A stretch of 64,000 bases of DNA from Pseudoxanthomonas suwonensis (GCF_000972865.1 NZ_CP011144.1:1240001-1304000); one strand, 5' to 3'. Positions 1-12,878 are shown, counted from the first letter of the stretch. Numbers and translations are program-made. The notes: generated from the letters alone by a model not told the origin.

Positions 1-33
1 CCTGGTACTGCTTGTCGCTCCGGTACGGCCGGA

Positions 34-1686
<1,653 letters not shown>

Positions 1687-1731
1687 TCAGTTCAATTGAT
1701 GCGAATGGGGAGTGTGGGAAGCGGCGGGCGC

Positions 1732-2022
1732 TCAGCCCAGCACGGCGAAGATGTCGTCTTCCTTCACCACCAGGTATTCGGTGCCGTCGAGCTTGACCTC
1801 GGTGCCGGCGTACTTGCCGAACAGCACCTGGTCGCCGACCTTGACCTTCGGCGCGCGCACGTTGCCGTTGTCGAACACCTTGCCCTCGCCCACGGCCACG
1901 ACCTGGCCCTTGATCGGCTTCTCGGTGGCCGAATCGGGAATCACGATGCCACCGGCGGAGACCTTCTCTTCCTCGGTGCGCTTGATGACGACGCGGTCGT
2001 ACAGCGGCTTGATATTGCTCAT
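1732..2022 (-). CDS. groES: Co-chaperonin GroES (Hsp10)
   Basis: Seven-subunit lid of the GroEL cage. The 96-residue product ([15 protein letters not shown]...) matches the family length. An upstream in-frame ATG would add five residues, but the internal ATG at 2022 has a GAGAGGG ribosome site six bases ahead and gives the canonical N-terminus, so it is chosen. First gene of the groES-groEL operon. Heat-shock control by HrcA is suggested by the CIRCE-like site about 50 bp upstream. Confidence 0.98.
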   Translation of the reverse strand: MSNIKPLYDRVVIKRTEEEKVSAGGIVIPDSATEKPIKGQVVAVGEGKVFDNGNVRAPKVKVGDQVLFGKYAGTEVKLDGTEYLVVKEDDIFAVLG

Positions 2023-2070
2023 TTCAATCCCTCTCAAGTGATTGACTGGGTTGGAAAAAGGGCGGCTAGA

Positions 2071-2097
2071 CTAGCACTCGTGGATGACGACTGCCAG
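2071..2097. promoter_or_regulatory. Degenerate CIRCE operator upstream of groES
   Basis: The left arm CTAGCACTC matches 8 of 9 bases of the CIRCE arm TTAGCACTC. After the canonical nine-base spacer the right arm GACTGCCAG matches 6 of 9 bases of GAGTGCTAA. Position just ahead of groESL is what is known for HrcA-regulated chaperonin operons. The weak right arm means function is inferred, not certain. No clear sigma70 or sigma32 promoter was recognised beside it. Confidence 0.6.
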
Positions 2098-2190
2098 CGC
2101 CGCGGGCGGACAAAACCCGGTCGGGGACCGGGATGACAGGGCAGATGGGGGGTGGGCGCGGGACTTTCAAGGGTGCCGGGAAGGATTTTG

Positions 2191-2287
2191 TGTAGGAGCC
2201 GGGTTCAGCCGGCGACACGCCACGTCGGCACAGGCGACTCCCTCCTGTTCCCGACGCCCGTGTCGCCGGCTGAACCCGGCTCCTACA
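2191..2287. repeat. REP-like palindrome, family A
   Basis: Two near-complementary arms, TGTAGGAGCCGGGTTCAGCC and its reverse complement, flank a central segment of about 50 bases. The same element recurs at 8276-8618, 14982-15313 and 22450-22546. It lies in the 308-bp groES/cutA divergent gap, which otherwise holds only the CIRCE-like site. Confidence 0.8.
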
Positions 2288-2330
2288 CACACGACCCAGC
2301 CCCGGCAGCCCGGCCCGGTACACTTCGGCC

Positions 2331-2648
2331 ATGCCGGTCCATCTCGTGTTCTGCAGCTGTCCCGACCCCGATACCGCCCAGCGCCTGGCCGCGACCCTGG
2401 TCGGGGAGCGCCTGGCCGCCTGCGTCAGCGTGCTGCCGCCGATGCGCTCGGTGTACCGCTGGCAGGGCGCTGTCGAGCAGGCCGAGGAAGTCCTGCTGCT
2501 GGCCAAGACCCCAGCCGAGCGCCTGCCCGCGCTGGTCGAGCGGTTGCGGGCCCTGCACCCGTACGAACTCCCCGAGATCGTGGCGGTCGAAGCCGCCGCG
2601 GGCCTGCCCGCCTACCTGGAGTGGGTGGCCGATGCCACCCGCGAGTGA
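2331..2648 (+). CDS. cutA: Divalent-cation tolerance protein CutA
   Basis: Small trimeric, PII-like cytosolic protein named for copper tolerance; its exact biochemical role is unsettled. The 105-residue product has the family features: VFCSCPD near the start, the LAACVSVLPPMRSVYRWQG strand region, and the conserved HPYELPEIV followed by the YLEWV end. It precedes dsbD with at most a few bases of separation, and the pair cutA-dsbD is a common gammaproteobacterial arrangement, so the genes are probably cotranscribed. Confidence 0.95.
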   Translation: MPVHLVFCSCPDPDTAQRLAATLVGERLAACVSVLPPMRSVYRWQGAVEQAEEVLLLAKTPAERLPALVERLRALHPYELPEIVAVEAAAGLPAYLEWVADATRE

Positions 2649-2658
2649 ATCCGTCCCG

Positions 2659-4989
2659 ATGCCCACCCGTTTCCGCCGCCTGATGCCGGCCCTGCCGCTC
2701 CGCCCGCTGTGGGCACTCCTGCTGCTGCCGCTGCTGCTGGCGGCACTGCCTGCCGCCGCCGCGGTCGACGAATCCGACCTGCTGCCGGTCGACCAGGCCT
2801 TCGTGCTCAGCGCCAGCGCCCCGGACCGCGACCGCATCGAGGTGCGCTGGAAGATCGCCGACGGCTATTACCTGTACCGCCACCGCACCGCGGTCACGCC
2901 CGGCGCCGGCTTCGCCGCCGGCGGACTGCACCTGCCCGACGGCGCCCGCCACACCGACGAGTTCTTCGGTCCGGTCGAGACCTACCGCGGCGAACTGGTC
3001 GCCACCCTGGACGGCCGCGCGCTCGGCGATGGCCCGGTCCAGCTGGAGGTCAAGTACCAGGGCTGCGCCGACATCGGCATCTGCTACCCGCCGCAGACCC
3101 GGCGCCTGCAGGTGGCGCTGCCGGCGGCGGGCACCGCCGCGCCGCGGCCGGGGCTGCCGGGCCTGGCCGCCATCGGCGCCAGCTCCGGCGGCGCGGTGCG
3201 TGGCCTGCAGCTGCCGGGCCAGCAGGCCCTGCCGGAGGCGCAGGCGTTCGCGGTGGACGCGATCGCCGATGGCGGCAACCGGATCCTGGTGCGGATGCAG
3301 CCGGCACCGGGCTACTACCTCTACCGCGACCGCAGCGGCTTCGCGCTGGAGGGCGATCCGGGCCTGCAGGCGCAGGCGCCGCACTGGCCGCCGGGTACCG
3401 CCCACCACGACGAATACTTCGGCGAGGCGGTGGTGTTCTTCGACCCCATCGAAGTGGCCGTGCCGGTATCGCGCACGCATCCAGACCCGAGCCGGGTCAC
3501 CCTGGTGGCGACCTTCCAGGGCTGCCAGGCCGACGGCATCTGCTATCCGCCAATGACCCGGCGCCTGCCGGTGGACCTGCCGGCCGGGCGTGTCGACGCG
3601 GCCGCCATCGCCGGTGGGGAAAGCGGCGCGGGCTCGCCGGCGACGGTGGCCGACGCCCTCGCCGCAACCGCGGCCGCCATCGCCACCCCGCCGGTCGATG
3701 CCGTGGCTCTGGGTGTCGATGCGCCATCGGGCGCGGACGCCTCGGCCGGCAACGCGCTGCGCACGCCCGGGCCGCCGCCCGCCGCCCCGGCCGGGCTGGC
3801 CGGCGTGCTGCTGCTGGCCCTGCTCGGCGGCGTGGTCCTGAACCTGATGCCCTGCGTCCTGCCGATCCTGTCGCTGAAGGCGCTGGGCCTGGCGCAGAGC
3901 GGCGAGAGCCGGCAGCGCGCGCGCCGCCACGCGCTCTGGTACACCGCCGGGGTGCTGGTCGCCTTCGCCGCGATCGGCGCGCTGGTGGTCGGCCTGCGCG
4001 CGGCCGGGGTCGCCGCCGGCTGGGGCTTCCAGCTGCAGCAGCCCTGGTTCGTGGCGGCACTGGCGTACCTGATGTTCGCCGTCGGCCTGAGCCTGTCGGG
4101 AGTGTTCACCCTGGGCGGCGGCATCGGCGGCGGGCTGGCCGCGCCGCGCAGCGGGCCGGCCGGCGACTTCATGACCGGCGTGCTGGCCTGCGTGGTGGCC
4201 AGCCCGTGCATCGCCCCGTTCATGGGCCCGGCGCTGGCCTATGCCTTCGCCGCGCCGGCGCTGGCCGGGATGCTGGTGTTCCTGGCGCTGGGCCTGGGCC
4301 TGGCCCTGCCGTTCCTGCTGATCGGCTTCATCCCTGCGCTGGCGCGGCGCCTGCCCAGGCCCGGCGCGTGGATGGAGACGCTCAAGCAGGTGCTTGCCTT
4401 CCCGATGTACCTGACCGCGGTCTGGCTGCTGTGGATCCTCGGCCGCCAGCGCGGCGTGGACGCGATCGCGCTGGTGCTGGCCGGCGCGGCGCTGCTGGCG
4501 CTGGCGCTGGGGTGGTTCGAGCGCAGCCGCTGGCGCGGCGCGCGCGCGGCGCAGGGCCTGGCGCTGGCGCTGGGGCTGGTGGCGCTGCTGCCGGTGTGGG
4601 GCGTGACCCGGATCGAGCCCGCGGCGGCCCGGTCGCAGCAGGACGGGGTCCTGGCGTATTCGCCCGAGGCCCTGGCGCGCCTGCGCGCCGAGGACCGCGT
4701 GGTGTTCGTCAACATGACCGCCGACTGGTGCGTGACCTGCAAGGCCAACGAACGCAACGTGCTGTCGGGCGAGGCGTTCCATGCCGTGCTCGAGCGCACC
4801 CGGGGCACCTACATGCGCGGTGACTGGACCAACGCCGACCCGCTCGTCAGCGCCTTCCTGGAGGAGCACGACGCGGTCGGCGTGCCGCTGTACGTGGTCT
4901 ACGGCCCGGGCGCGCCGCCGACGGTGCTGCCGCCGGTGCTGACCCAGGCCATCGTCGAGGACGCGTTGCTGCGCGCGGCGGCGCGATGA
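2659..4989 (+). CDS. dsbD: Thiol:disulfide interchange protein DsbD with a duplicated N-terminal domain
   Basis: Inner-membrane electron carrier that passes reducing power from cytosolic thioredoxin to periplasmic partners. A signal peptide (residues 1-35) is followed by two tandem nDsbD-type domains: cysteines 136 and 142 (YQGCADIGICYPP) and cysteines 289 and 295 (FQGCQADGICYPP). A multi-helix membrane domain with MPCVLPILS and ASPCIAPFMG follows, then a thioredoxin-like domain with WCVTC (C691/C694). At 776 residues it is about 200 longer than E. coli DsbD, explained by the second N-terminal domain. An alternative in-frame ATG at 2632 would overlap cutA. It overlaps the TlpA-like gene by 4 bp. 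Confidence 0.95.
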   Translation: MPTRFRRLMPALPLRPLWALLLLPLLLAALPAAAAVDESDLLPVDQAFVLSASAPDRDRIEVRWKIADGYYLYRHRTAVTPGAGFAAGGLHLPDGARHTDEFFGPVETYRGELVATLDGRALGDGPVQLEVKYQGCADIGICYPPQTRRLQVALPAAGTAAPRPGLPGLAAIGASSGGAVRGLQLPGQQALPEAQAFAVDAIADGGNRILVRMQPAPGYYLYRDRSGFALEGDPGLQAQAPHWPPGTAHHDEYFGEAVVFFDPIEVAVPVSRTHPDPSRVTLVATFQGCQADGICYPPMTRRLPVDLPAGRVDAAAIAGGESGAGSPATVADALAATAAAIATPPVDAVALGVDAPSGADASAGNALRTPGPPPAAPAGLAGVLLLALLGGVVLNLMPCVLPILSLKALGLAQSGESRQRARRHALWYTAGVLVAFAAIGALVVGLRAAGVAAGWGFQLQQPWFVAALAYLMFAVGLSLSGVFTLGGGIGGGLAAPRSGPAGDFMTGVLACVVASPCIAPFMGPALAYAFAAPALAGMLVFLALGLGLALPFLLIGFIPALARRLPRPGAWMETLKQVLAFPMYLTAVWLLWILGRQRGVDAIALVLAGAALLALALGWFERSRWRGARAAQGLALALGLVALLPVWGVTRIEPAAARSQQDGVLAYSPEALARLRAEDRVVFVNMTADWCVTCKANERNVLSGEAFHAVLERTRGTYMRGDWTNADPLVSAFLEEHDAVGVPLYVVYGPGAPPTVLPPVLTQAIVEDALLRAAAR

Positions 4990-5576
4990 GACCCGGCGGA
5001 CGGATCCTGGCCGTGGCCCTGGCCGCCGGTGGGCTGGGCCTGGCGGCGAGCTGGTGGTTCGGCAATCCGTGGCTGCGCACGGACAGCGGCCAGCGCGCCC
5101 TGCAGGCGGCCGCCGACGCGACCGCGCCTGCGCTTCCGCCGGGAGTGCGCGCGGCCCGGCCCGGCGATCCACTGCCGGACATCCGCCTGCCCGACCTGGA
5201 TGGCAACGTCGTCGAACTGACCGCGATCGCACCTGGTCGCCCGCTGCTGGTAAACGTCTGGGCCAGCTGGTGCGGCCCCTGCATCGAGGAGATGCCGGAA
5301 CTGCAGCGCTTCGCCCGCGAGCAGGGCGAGGACGGCGTGCAGGTGGTCGGCCTGGCCCTGGATACCCCGGAAGGCGTGCGCGGCTTCCTGGCCCGGGTGC
5401 CGGTCGACTACCCGATCCTGCTCGAGACGCCCGGCCCGGCCGACGCCAGCGTCTGGCTGGGCAACACCCGCGGCCTGCTGCCGTACAGCGTGCTTGTCGA
5501 TGCGCAGGGGCGGGTGGCGAAGCAGAAGCTGGGGCCGTTCGCCCATGGAGAGGTCGACGGCTGGGCCAGGCACTAG
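4986..5576 (+). CDS. TlpA/ResA-like membrane-anchored thioredoxin
   Basis: Periplasm-facing thiol-disulfide oxidoreductase anchored by an N-terminal hydrophobic segment (about residues 7-24). The 196-residue protein has an AhpC/TSA-like thioredoxin fold with the active site WASWCGPCIEEMPE and a cis-proline loop region near LLPYSVLVD. The start codon overlaps the dsbD stop (ATGA), so translation is coupled; DsbD is the natural electron donor. Probable role is reduction of periplasmic or cytochrome c thiols, but the specific substrate cannot be read from the sequence. Confidence 0.9.
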   Translation: MRPGGRILAVALAAGGLGLAASWWFGNPWLRTDSGQRALQAAADATAPALPPGVRAARPGDPLPDIRLPDLDGNVVELTAIAPGRPLLVNVWASWCGPCIEEMPELQRFAREQGEDGVQVVGLALDTPEGVRGFLARVPVDYPILLETPGPADASVWLGNTRGLLPYSVLVDAQGRVAKQKLGPFAHGEVDGWARH

Positions 5577-5667
5577 CGGCGCTGCCAGCTCGCCTTCTTC
5601 GCGGTGTGTGTACGGGGCACAGCGGGCTTGTCCCCACAAACCCCGTTAGGCCTGCCCCATTTGCTTG

Positions 5668-5744
5668 TCGTCCCCGCGCAGGCGGGGATCCAGTGACTTT
5701 GCCTGCAGGGCTGAAGTCACTGGATTCCCGCCTGCGCGGGAATG
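5668..5744. repeat. REP-like palindrome, family B
   Basis: Inverted arms CCCGCGCAGGCGGGGATCCA and GGATTCCCGCCTGCGCGGGA enclose a short core that contains GTGAC/GTCAC. Related copies lie at 12675-12777 and 13471-13570. It sits in the 294-bp gap between the TlpA-like gene and aroQ; no gene is seen in that gap. Confidence 0.8.
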
Positions 5745-5870
5745 GCGATTGTTCAGCCGTTCTCCAGCTGAAAGATTCAATCACCTACTTGAAACGCTGC
5801 CATCTTCGCCGAACTGGACAGTAATGGCGCCTTCGCGCAGACTGCCGCCCTTTCCGGTTCCGCAACACCC

Positions 5871-6311
5871 ATGGCCAAACTGCTGGTCCTGCACGGCCCC
5901 AACCTCAACCTGCTCGGCAGCCGCGAGCCGGAGGTCTACGGGCGCACCACGCTGGCCGACATCGACACCGACCTGGCCGCCCGCGCCGCCGCCGCCGGGC
6001 ACGCGCTGGAGTCGTTCCAGTCCAACGCCGAGCACGCCCTGATCGACCGGGTCCAGGCGGCCCGCGGCGACGGCACCGCCTTCATCCTGGTCAACCCGGC
6101 CGCTTTCACCCACACCTCGGTCGCCCTGCGCGACGCGCTGGCGGCGGTGGCCGTCCCGTTCATCGAGATCCACCTGTCCAACCCGCACGCCCGCGAGCCG
6201 TTCCGCCAGCACAGCTACTTCAGCGACAAGGCGGTCGGCGTGGTCTGCGGCTTCGGCGCCGACAGCTACCGCTACGCCCTGGACGCCGCGCTGGCGCGGC
6301 TGCCGGGCTGA
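5871..6311 (+). CDS. aroQ: Type II 3-dehydroquinate dehydratase
   Basis: Third step of the shikimate pathway: trans-dehydration of 3-dehydroquinate in the cytosol. The 146-residue length is typical for the dodecameric type II enzyme. Family signatures seen are [21 protein letters not shown] (with the catalytic Arg and Tyr), [25 protein letters not shown] sequence and [17 protein letters not shown] with the catalytic His. The accBC genes follow directly, an order that is widespread in gammaproteobacteria (aroQ-accB-accC). Confidence 0.97.
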   Translation: MAKLLVLHGPNLNLLGSREPEVYGRTTLADIDTDLAARAAAAGHALESFQSNAEHALIDRVQAARGDGTAFILVNPAAFTHTSVALRDALAAVAVPFIEIHLSNPHAREPFRQHSYFSDKAVGVVCGFGADSYRYALDAALARLPG

Positions 6312-6366
6312 ACCCCGATCCCCCTGTCACGCGCCCCGGCGCGAAGCTCCCATCACAGAGGCCACC

Positions 6367-6852
6367 ATGGACCTGCGCAAGATCAAGAAACTCATCGACC
6401 TGCTCGAAGAATCCAACCTCGCCGAGATCGAGATCAAGGAGGGCGAGGAGAGCGTGCGCCTGTCGCGGATCCCGACCGGCGTGGCGGTGGCCGCCCCGGC
6501 CGCCGCCCTGGAAGTGCGCTCGCCGGTCGCCGCGCCGGCCGCGGCGCCGATGCCGATGAGTTCGCCGACCGAGTCGGCCACCGGCGGCACCGCCAAGGGC
6601 GGCGCCGAACTGCCCCCGGGCCACGTGGTCCGCGCGCCGATGGTCGGCACCTACTACGCCGCCCCGGGCCCGGACAAGCCGGCCTTCGTCAGCGTCGGCC
6701 AGTCGGTCAAGGCCGGCGAGACGCTCGGCATCATCGAGGCGATGAAGATGTTCAACCCGATCGAGGCCGACGTGGCCGGCACCGTGGTCGCGATCCTGTG
6801 CGAGAGCGGCCAGCCGATCGAGTTCGACCAGCCGCTGTTCGTGATCGGCTGA
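6367..6852 (+). CDS. accB: Biotin carboxyl carrier protein of acetyl-CoA carboxylase
   Basis: Carries the biotin on which AccC places CO2, for malonyl-CoA formation and fatty-acid synthesis. The 161-residue protein has the N-terminal AccC-binding helix ([16 protein letters not shown]), an Ala/Pro-rich linker (about residues 38-75) and a biotinyl domain with [12 protein letters not shown], where Lys127 is biotinylated. It is followed 11 bp later by accC in one operon. Confidence 0.98.
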   Translation: MDLRKIKKLIDLLEESNLAEIEIKEGEESVRLSRIPTGVAVAAPAAALEVRSPVAAPAAAPMPMSSPTESATGGTAKGGAELPPGHVVRAPMVGTYYAAPGPDKPAFVSVGQSVKAGETLGIIEAMKMFNPIEADVAGTVVAILCESGQPIEFDQPLFVIG

Positions 6853-6863
6853 CGGAGAGTCCC

Positions 6864-8231
<1,368 letters not shown>

Positions 8232-8232
8232 A

Positions 8233-8266
8233 CGTCGTGGCGGGAGCCGCGCCTCCCGCCACGACG
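8233..8266 (+). terminator. Hairpin after accC, possible terminator
   Basis: A perfect 14-bp stem (CGTCGTGGCGGGAG at 8233-8246 with its complement at 8253-8266) and a six-base loop start right after the accC stop codon. There is no clear T-run behind it, so it may be an RNA-stabilising 3' end or a weak terminator rather than a classical one. Confidence 0.5.
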
Positions 8267-8275
8267 GCTTGCGGT

Positions 8276-8618
8276 TGTAGGAGCCGGGTTCAGCCGGCGA
8301 CACGACGCCGTCGGCTCAGGCGACGCCCTCATGATCCCGACGCCCGTGTCGCCGACTGAAGTCAGCTCCTACAGAAAATGCGGCCGCGCCACGGCTGTTG
8401 TAGGAGCCGGGTTCAGCCGGCGACCCGACGCCGTCGGCTCAGGCGACGCCCTCGTGATCCCGACGCCCGTGTCGCCGACTGAAGTCAGCTCCTACAGAAG
8501 GGCGGCCGCGCGGCGGCTGTTGCAGGAGCCGGGTTCAGCCGGCGACGCGACGCCGTCGGCACAGGCGACGTCCTCGTGGCCCCGACGCCCGTGTCGCCGA
8601 CTGAAGTCAGCTCCTACA
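8276..8618. repeat. Tandem array of three family A REP-like palindromes
   Basis: Three copies lie at 8276-8373, 8399-8496 and 8521-8618, spaced about 122 bases start to start with short GC-rich linkers. Each begins with GGAGCCGGGTTCAGCCGGCG and ends with GTCGCCGACTGAAGTCAGCT. The right arm therefore has a different flavour from the left (GACTGAAGTCAG against GGGTTCAGCC), giving imperfect hairpins. The array fills most of the 441-bp gap between accC and prmA; no gene is seen in the gap. Confidence 0.85.
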
Positions 8619-8672
8619 GGAAGCGCGTGGGCGCGTGAGACAATCGGCGCCCGCCTCCGCACCCACGCCGAC

Positions 8673-9590
8673 ATGCCCTACCTGGAACTGAGCCTGCACA
8701 GCACCGAGGCCGAGCAGCCGCGCTACGAGCGCGCGCTGGAGGACGTGGGCGCGCTGTCGGTCACCCTGCTCGACGCCGACGCCGACACGCCCGCCGAGCG
8801 CGCGATCCTGGAACCGGGCGTGGGCCAGACCCCGGTGTGGAAGTCGCTGGTGCTGACCGCGCTGTTCGACGCCGACACCGACGCGCTGGCGCTGCTGGCC
8901 GCGCTCGAAGCGTTCGATCCGGGGCTGGACTGGGCTGGCGTCGCATTCCGCAAGGTCGAGGACGAGGACTGGGAGCGCGCCTGGCTGGACCAGTTCCAGC
9001 CGATGCGTTTCGGCCAGCGCACCTGGATCGTGCCGTGGAACCACGACCTGCCGGCCGAGGCGGATGTACCGGAGGCGGCGGTGGTGCGCCTGGACCCGGG
9101 CCTGGCCTTCGGCTCGGGCACGCATCCGACCACCGCGCTCTGCCTGCGCTGGCTCGACGCACTGGCCGCCGCCGGCGCGCTGCGCGGCGCGCGCGTGCTC
9201 GACTTCGGCTGCGGCTCGGGCATCCTCGCCCTGGCCGCGCTCAAGCTCGGCGCCGCGCAGGCGTTGGGCGTGGACAACGACCCGCAGGCGCTGCAAGCCA
9301 GCCTGGACAATGCGCAGCGCAACGCGGTCGACGACCGCTTCGCCGTGTACCTGCCGGAAGACGAACCGGCGGCGGCCTATCCGGTGGTGGTGGCCAACAT
9401 CCTGGCGTCGGCGCTGGACGCGCTGGCGGAGGTGTTGGCCGCGCGCGTGGCGCCGGGCGGGCGCATCGCCCTGTCGGGCATCCTCCGCGGCCAGGAACCG
9501 GAACTGCTGCAGCGCTACGCCGCCTGGTTCGACGACCTGCAGGTCACCAGCGACGAGGACTGGGTGCGGATCGAGGGTGTGCGCCGCTGA
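8673..9590 (+). CDS. prmA: Ribosomal protein L11 methyltransferase
   Basis: SAM-dependent trimethylation of ribosomal protein L11. The 305-residue length fits the family. It has the N-terminal L11-recognition domain ([15 protein letters not shown]...), the segment [20 protein letters not shown] motif [21 protein letters not shown] and the post-motif [14 protein letters not shown]. The start at 8673 gives the family N-terminus; in-frame upstream codons fall in the REP array and were rejected. Confidence 0.96.
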   Translation: MPYLELSLHSTEAEQPRYERALEDVGALSVTLLDADADTPAERAILEPGVGQTPVWKSLVLTALFDADTDALALLAALEAFDPGLDWAGVAFRKVEDEDWERAWLDQFQPMRFGQRTWIVPWNHDLPAEADVPEAAVVRLDPGLAFGSGTHPTTALCLRWLDALAAAGALRGARVLDFGCGSGILALAALKLGAAQALGVDNDPQALQASLDNAQRNAVDDRFAVYLPEDEPAAAYPVVVANILASALDALAEVLAARVAPGGRIALSGILRGQEPELLQRYAAWFDDLQVTSDEDWVRIEGVRR

Positions 9591-9643
9591 GCCGCATGCA
9601 CGGCGGCGGCCACGACATTCATGAACGTGCTTGAATAGGCCGC

Positions 9644-10594
9644 ATGTTCGTCCCTTGCCCGCACTGCCAGTTCCTCGTCGCCCACCATCCGCAGCAGCGG
9701 CCGCTGCCGGCCGCCTGTCCGCGCTGCGGACGGCCGCTGCAGGAGGACATCGACGCGTCGCAGGACGTTGCGGATGGGACAGCTGGCGGACAGGAGCGGG
9801 ACAGCGGTGATGCAGGCGACATCGCCACCGACGCATCGCCCGGATCCGGCGCCGCCGATCCCGCAGGCGCTTCGCCCGAGCCGGAGCCGCCACCGGCCGA
9901 GCACCTCGTCATCCAGGCCGTGGCCGCGGCGTCGGACGCCCTCGCAACGCCGCTCGGCACGGATGGTTCCGGCGACGACGAAAGCGACGGCGAACGCGCG
10001 TCCACGACAATAGAGCAGGCCGCGATCGACCACACCGCAGTCGCCGCCGATGCCGGGACCGCCATCGCCACCGCACCGGCACCCGCCGCACCGGCCACGA
10101 CCGCCGCCTTCGCCGCGCAGCCACGCCGCCGCGGCTGGTCACGCTGGCGCTGGCCGCTGATCGTGCTGCTGGCGCTCGCGCTGGTCCTGCAGATCCTGTT
10201 GGCCGACCGTGCGCGCCTGGCCGAGGATCCGCGCTGGCGGCCGTTGCTGGAAACCGTGTGCGGCGTGCTGCACTGCAGCCTGCCCGCCTGGCACGAGCCG
10301 ACCGCGTTCACCATGCTCGACCGGAAAGTGAGACCGGCATCGCAAGCGCCGGGGGCGCTGCGCGTGGACGCCACCTTCCGCAACGACGCGCGCTGGCCGC
10401 AGGCCTGGCCGGCGCTGCAGCTGGTGTTGTCCGACGCCGATGGCCGCGTGCTCGGCAGCCGCGTCTTCCAGCCGACCGAATACCTCGGCGCGGCGCCGGA
10501 GGCGCTGTTGTCGCCGGGACAGAGCGCGCAGATCACCTTTATGGTGCAGGAGCCGGCGCCGGGCACGGTCGCGTTCTCGTTCGAGTTCCGCTGA
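9644..10594 (+). CDS. Zinc-ribbon and DUF3426 domain membrane protein
   Basis: Function unknown. The 316-residue protein starts with a zinc-ribbon (CPHC near residue 5 and CPRC near residue 26, MJ0042 type), continues with an acidic Ala/Pro-rich stretch, one membrane helix ([19 protein letters not shown], about residues 170-188) and a C-terminal DUF3426 domain ([11 protein letters not shown] ... [15 protein letters not shown]). It lies between prmA and fis, as in many gammaproteobacteria where prmA, this gene and fis are neighbours. Topology predicts a cytosolic zinc-ribbon and a periplasmic C-terminus. Confidence 0.85.
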   Translation: MFVPCPHCQFLVAHHPQQRPLPAACPRCGRPLQEDIDASQDVADGTAGGQERDSGDAGDIATDASPGSGAADPAGASPEPEPPPAEHLVIQAVAAASDALATPLGTDGSGDDESDGERASTTIEQAAIDHTAVAADAGTAIATAPAPAAPATTAAFAAQPRRRGWSRWRWPLIVLLALALVLQILLADRARLAEDPRWRPLLETVCGVLHCSLPAWHEPTAFTMLDRKVRPASQAPGALRVDATFRNDARWPQAWPALQLVLSDADGRVLGSRVFQPTEYLGAAPEALLSPGQSAQITFMVQEPAPGTVAFSFEFR

Positions 10595-10691
10595 ACGCGC
10601 GATCCGGGTGGTCGGCCAATGGCAGCCGTCGAAATCCCGCGCTAGACTCCCCTGCCCGCTTCGACGCGGCCCGCATTACTTCGGAACTCCC

Positions 10692-10967
10692 GTGCAGCAG
10701 AACGCCACCTCCCGCGCCGACACCGGCCGCAACGCTTCCCGTCCGCCGTTGCGCGAGCACGTGGCCCAGTCGGTGCGGCGCTACCTGCGCGACCTGGACG
10801 GCGTGGACGCCAACGACGTCTACGAAATCGTGCTGCGCGAGATGGAGATCCCGCTGTTCGTGGAAGTGCTCAACCACTGCGAGGGCAACCAGAGCCGCGC
10901 GGCGGCGCTGCTGGGCATCCACCGGGCCACGTTGCGCAAGAAGCTGAAGGACTACGGCCTGGCCTGA
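10692..10967 (+). CDS. fis: Nucleoid-associated regulator Fis
   Basis: DNA-bending homodimer that shapes the nucleoid and activates rRNA and other growth genes. The product, 91 residues from a GTG start at 10692, fits the 90-100 residue family. The C-terminal helix-turn-helix is clear: [20 protein letters not shown] followed by [13 protein letters not shown]. No ATG gives a sensible length in this frame, so GTG was chosen. Context between the DUF3426 gene and purH is normal for this group. Confidence 0.93.
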   Translation: MQQNATSRADTGRNASRPPLREHVAQSVRRYLRDLDGVDANDVYEIVLREMEIPLFVEVLNHCEGNQSRAAALLGIHRATLRKKLKDYGLA

Positions 10968-11055
10968 GCCGGTCGAGCCGCGGACCGCGGCCGGCAGCGG
11001 GGCGAACAGCGCCGGGCGGCTATAATTCCGCCCCTCCCCGCATCGCCACTTCCCC

Positions 11056-12651
11056 ATGACCGCCGATTTCCTGCCCGTGCGCCGGGCGTTGCTGTCCGTT
11101 TCCGACAAGACCGGCCTGCTCGAGCTGGCCCGCGCGCTGGCCGCGCGCGACGTCGAACTGCTGTCCACCGGCGGCACCGCCAGGGCGCTGCGCGAGGCCG
11201 GGCTGGCGGTGAAGGACGTGTCCGAAGTCACCGGTTTCCCGGAAATGATGGACGGCCGGGTCAAGACCCTGCACCCGCTGGTGCACGGCGGCCTGCTCGG
11301 CCGCGCCGGCGTCGACGAGGCGGTGATGGCGCAGCATGGCATCGCCCCGATCGACCTGCTGGTGCTCAACCTCTATCCGTTCGAGGAGGTCACCGCGAAG
11401 GCCGGCTGCACCCTGGCCGAGGCGGTGGAGAACATCGACATCGGCGGCCCGGCGATGCTGCGCTCGGCGGCCAAGAACTTCGCCCGCGTGGCGGTGGCCA
11501 CCGCGCCGGAGCAGTACCCCGGCCTGCTCGCCGAACTGGAAGCCAACGGCGGCGGCCTGTCGGCGGCGACCCGCTTCGCCCTGTCGGTGGCCGCGTTCAA
11601 CCGCGTCGCCCAGTACGACGCGGCGATCAGCAACTATCTGTCGGCGGTGACCGACACCTCGCAGGATGTGCCCGTGCGCACGCCGTTCGCGGCGCAGGCC
11701 AACGGCAGCTTCGTCAAGCTGATGGACCTGCGCTACGGCGAGAACCCGCACCAGCAGGCGGCGTTCTACCGCGACCTGTATCCCGCCCCCGGCTCGCTGG
11801 CGACGTTCGAGCAGCTGCAGGGCAAGGAGCTGAGCTACAACAACATCGCCGACAGCGACGCGGCCTGGGAGTGCGTGCGCCAGTTCGACGCGCCGGCCTG
11901 CGTCATCGTCAAGCACGCCAATCCCTGCGGCGTGGCGGTCGGCGCAACCTGCGGCGACGCCTACGAGCTGGCCTACGCCACCGACCCGACCAGCGCCTTC
12001 GGCGGGATCATCGCCTTCAACCGCACGCTGGACGCGGCCACCGCCAAGGCCATCCTCGACCGCCAGTTCGTCGAGGTGCTGATCGCGCCGGACTACGGGC
12101 CGGGCGCGCTCGAGTACGCCGCGAAGAAGGCCAACGTGCGCGTGCTGCGCATCCCGCTCGAGGCTGGCGCGCCGGCCTCGACGGGTTTCATCGACACCAA
12201 GCGGGTCGGTTCCGGCCTGCTGATGCAGACCGCCGACGACCGCGTGGTGACCCGCGGCGAGCTGAAGGTGGCGACGCGACTGGCGCCGACCGAGGCCCAG
12301 TTCGCCGACCTGCTGTTTGCCTGGAAGGTGGCCAAGTTCGTCAAGTCCAACGCGATCGTCTACGCCAGGGACAACCGCACGATCGGCGTGGGCGCCGGGC
12401 AGATGAGCCGGGTGTACTCGGCGCGCATCGCCGGGATCAAGGCGGCCGACGCCGGCCTGGTGGTGGAAGGCTCGGTGATGGCTTCCGATGCGTTCTTCCC
12501 GTTCCGCGACGGCATCGACGCCGCCGCCGCGGCCGGGATCAAGGCGGTGATCCAGCCTGGCGGCTCGATGCGCGATGCCGAAGTGGTCGCCGCGGCCGAC
12601 GAGCACGGCATCGCCATGGTCTTCACCGGCGTGCGCCACTTCCGCCACTGA
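11056..12651 (+). CDS. purH: Bifunctional AICAR formyltransferase / IMP cyclohydrolase
   Basis: Last two steps of de novo IMP synthesis. The 531-residue enzyme has the N-terminal MGS-like IMP cyclohydrolase domain ([40 protein letters not shown]) and the C-terminal AICAR transformylase domain ([43 protein letters not shown]). It stands two genes before purD; a GNAT gene and two REP-like palindromes separate them. Confidence 0.99.
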   Translation: MTADFLPVRRALLSVSDKTGLLELARALAARDVELLSTGGTARALREAGLAVKDVSEVTGFPEMMDGRVKTLHPLVHGGLLGRAGVDEAVMAQHGIAPIDLLVLNLYPFEEVTAKAGCTLAEAVENIDIGGPAMLRSAAKNFARVAVATAPEQYPGLLAELEANGGGLSAATRFALSVAAFNRVAQYDAAISNYLSAVTDTSQDVPVRTPFAAQANGSFVKLMDLRYGENPHQQAAFYRDLYPAPGSLATFEQLQGKELSYNNIADSDAAWECVRQFDAPACVIVKHANPCGVAVGATCGDAYELAYATDPTSAFGGIIAFNRTLDAATAKAILDRQFVEVLIAPDYGPGALEYAAKKANVRVLRIPLEAGAPASTGFIDTKRVGSGLLMQTADDRVVTRGELKVATRLAPTEAQFADLLFAWKVAKFVKSNAIVYARDNRTIGVGAGQMSRVYSARIAGIKAADAGLVVEGSVMASDAFFPFRDGIDAAAAAGIKAVIQPGGSMRDAEVVAAADEHGIAMVFTGVRHFRH

Positions 12652-12674
12652 GGTCCTCTCGCCACACCCACCTG

Positions 12675-12777
12675 CCGTCATCCCCGCGTAGGCGGGGATC
12701 CAGTGAGTTGCAGACAGGTTCGAGGTGGCCGGGGGTGAAGCAAAGTCGCTGGATCCCCGCCTACGCGGGGACGACGG
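12675..12777. repeat. REP-like palindrome, family B
   Basis: Long perfect-looking arms, CGTCATCCCCGCGTAGGCGG and CCCCGCCTACGCGGGGACGA, enclose about 50 bases. It follows the purH stop and may act as a transcript end; there is no T-run. Confidence 0.8.
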
Positions 12778-12878
12778 CAATCATGCCCCCCAAGTGATCG
12801 CCTCCTAAGGCCGCCATAACGCACCCTCACGCGCGACCGGCTAGGCTTGCAGGCAGTCCATCCAGGGAGGCGGCCGCC

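Noticed and set aside
2425..5784. 1119-codon minus-strand frame across cutA-dsbD-tlpA
   Set aside because: Arg/Pro-rich shadow of dsbD; the plus-strand proteins are well-conserved families.
8276..8618. Regularly spaced repeats resembling a CRISPR array
   Set aside because: Units are about 98 bp palindromes with only about 25 bp between them, the middle parts are also conserved, and there are no cas genes; they are REP-like elements.
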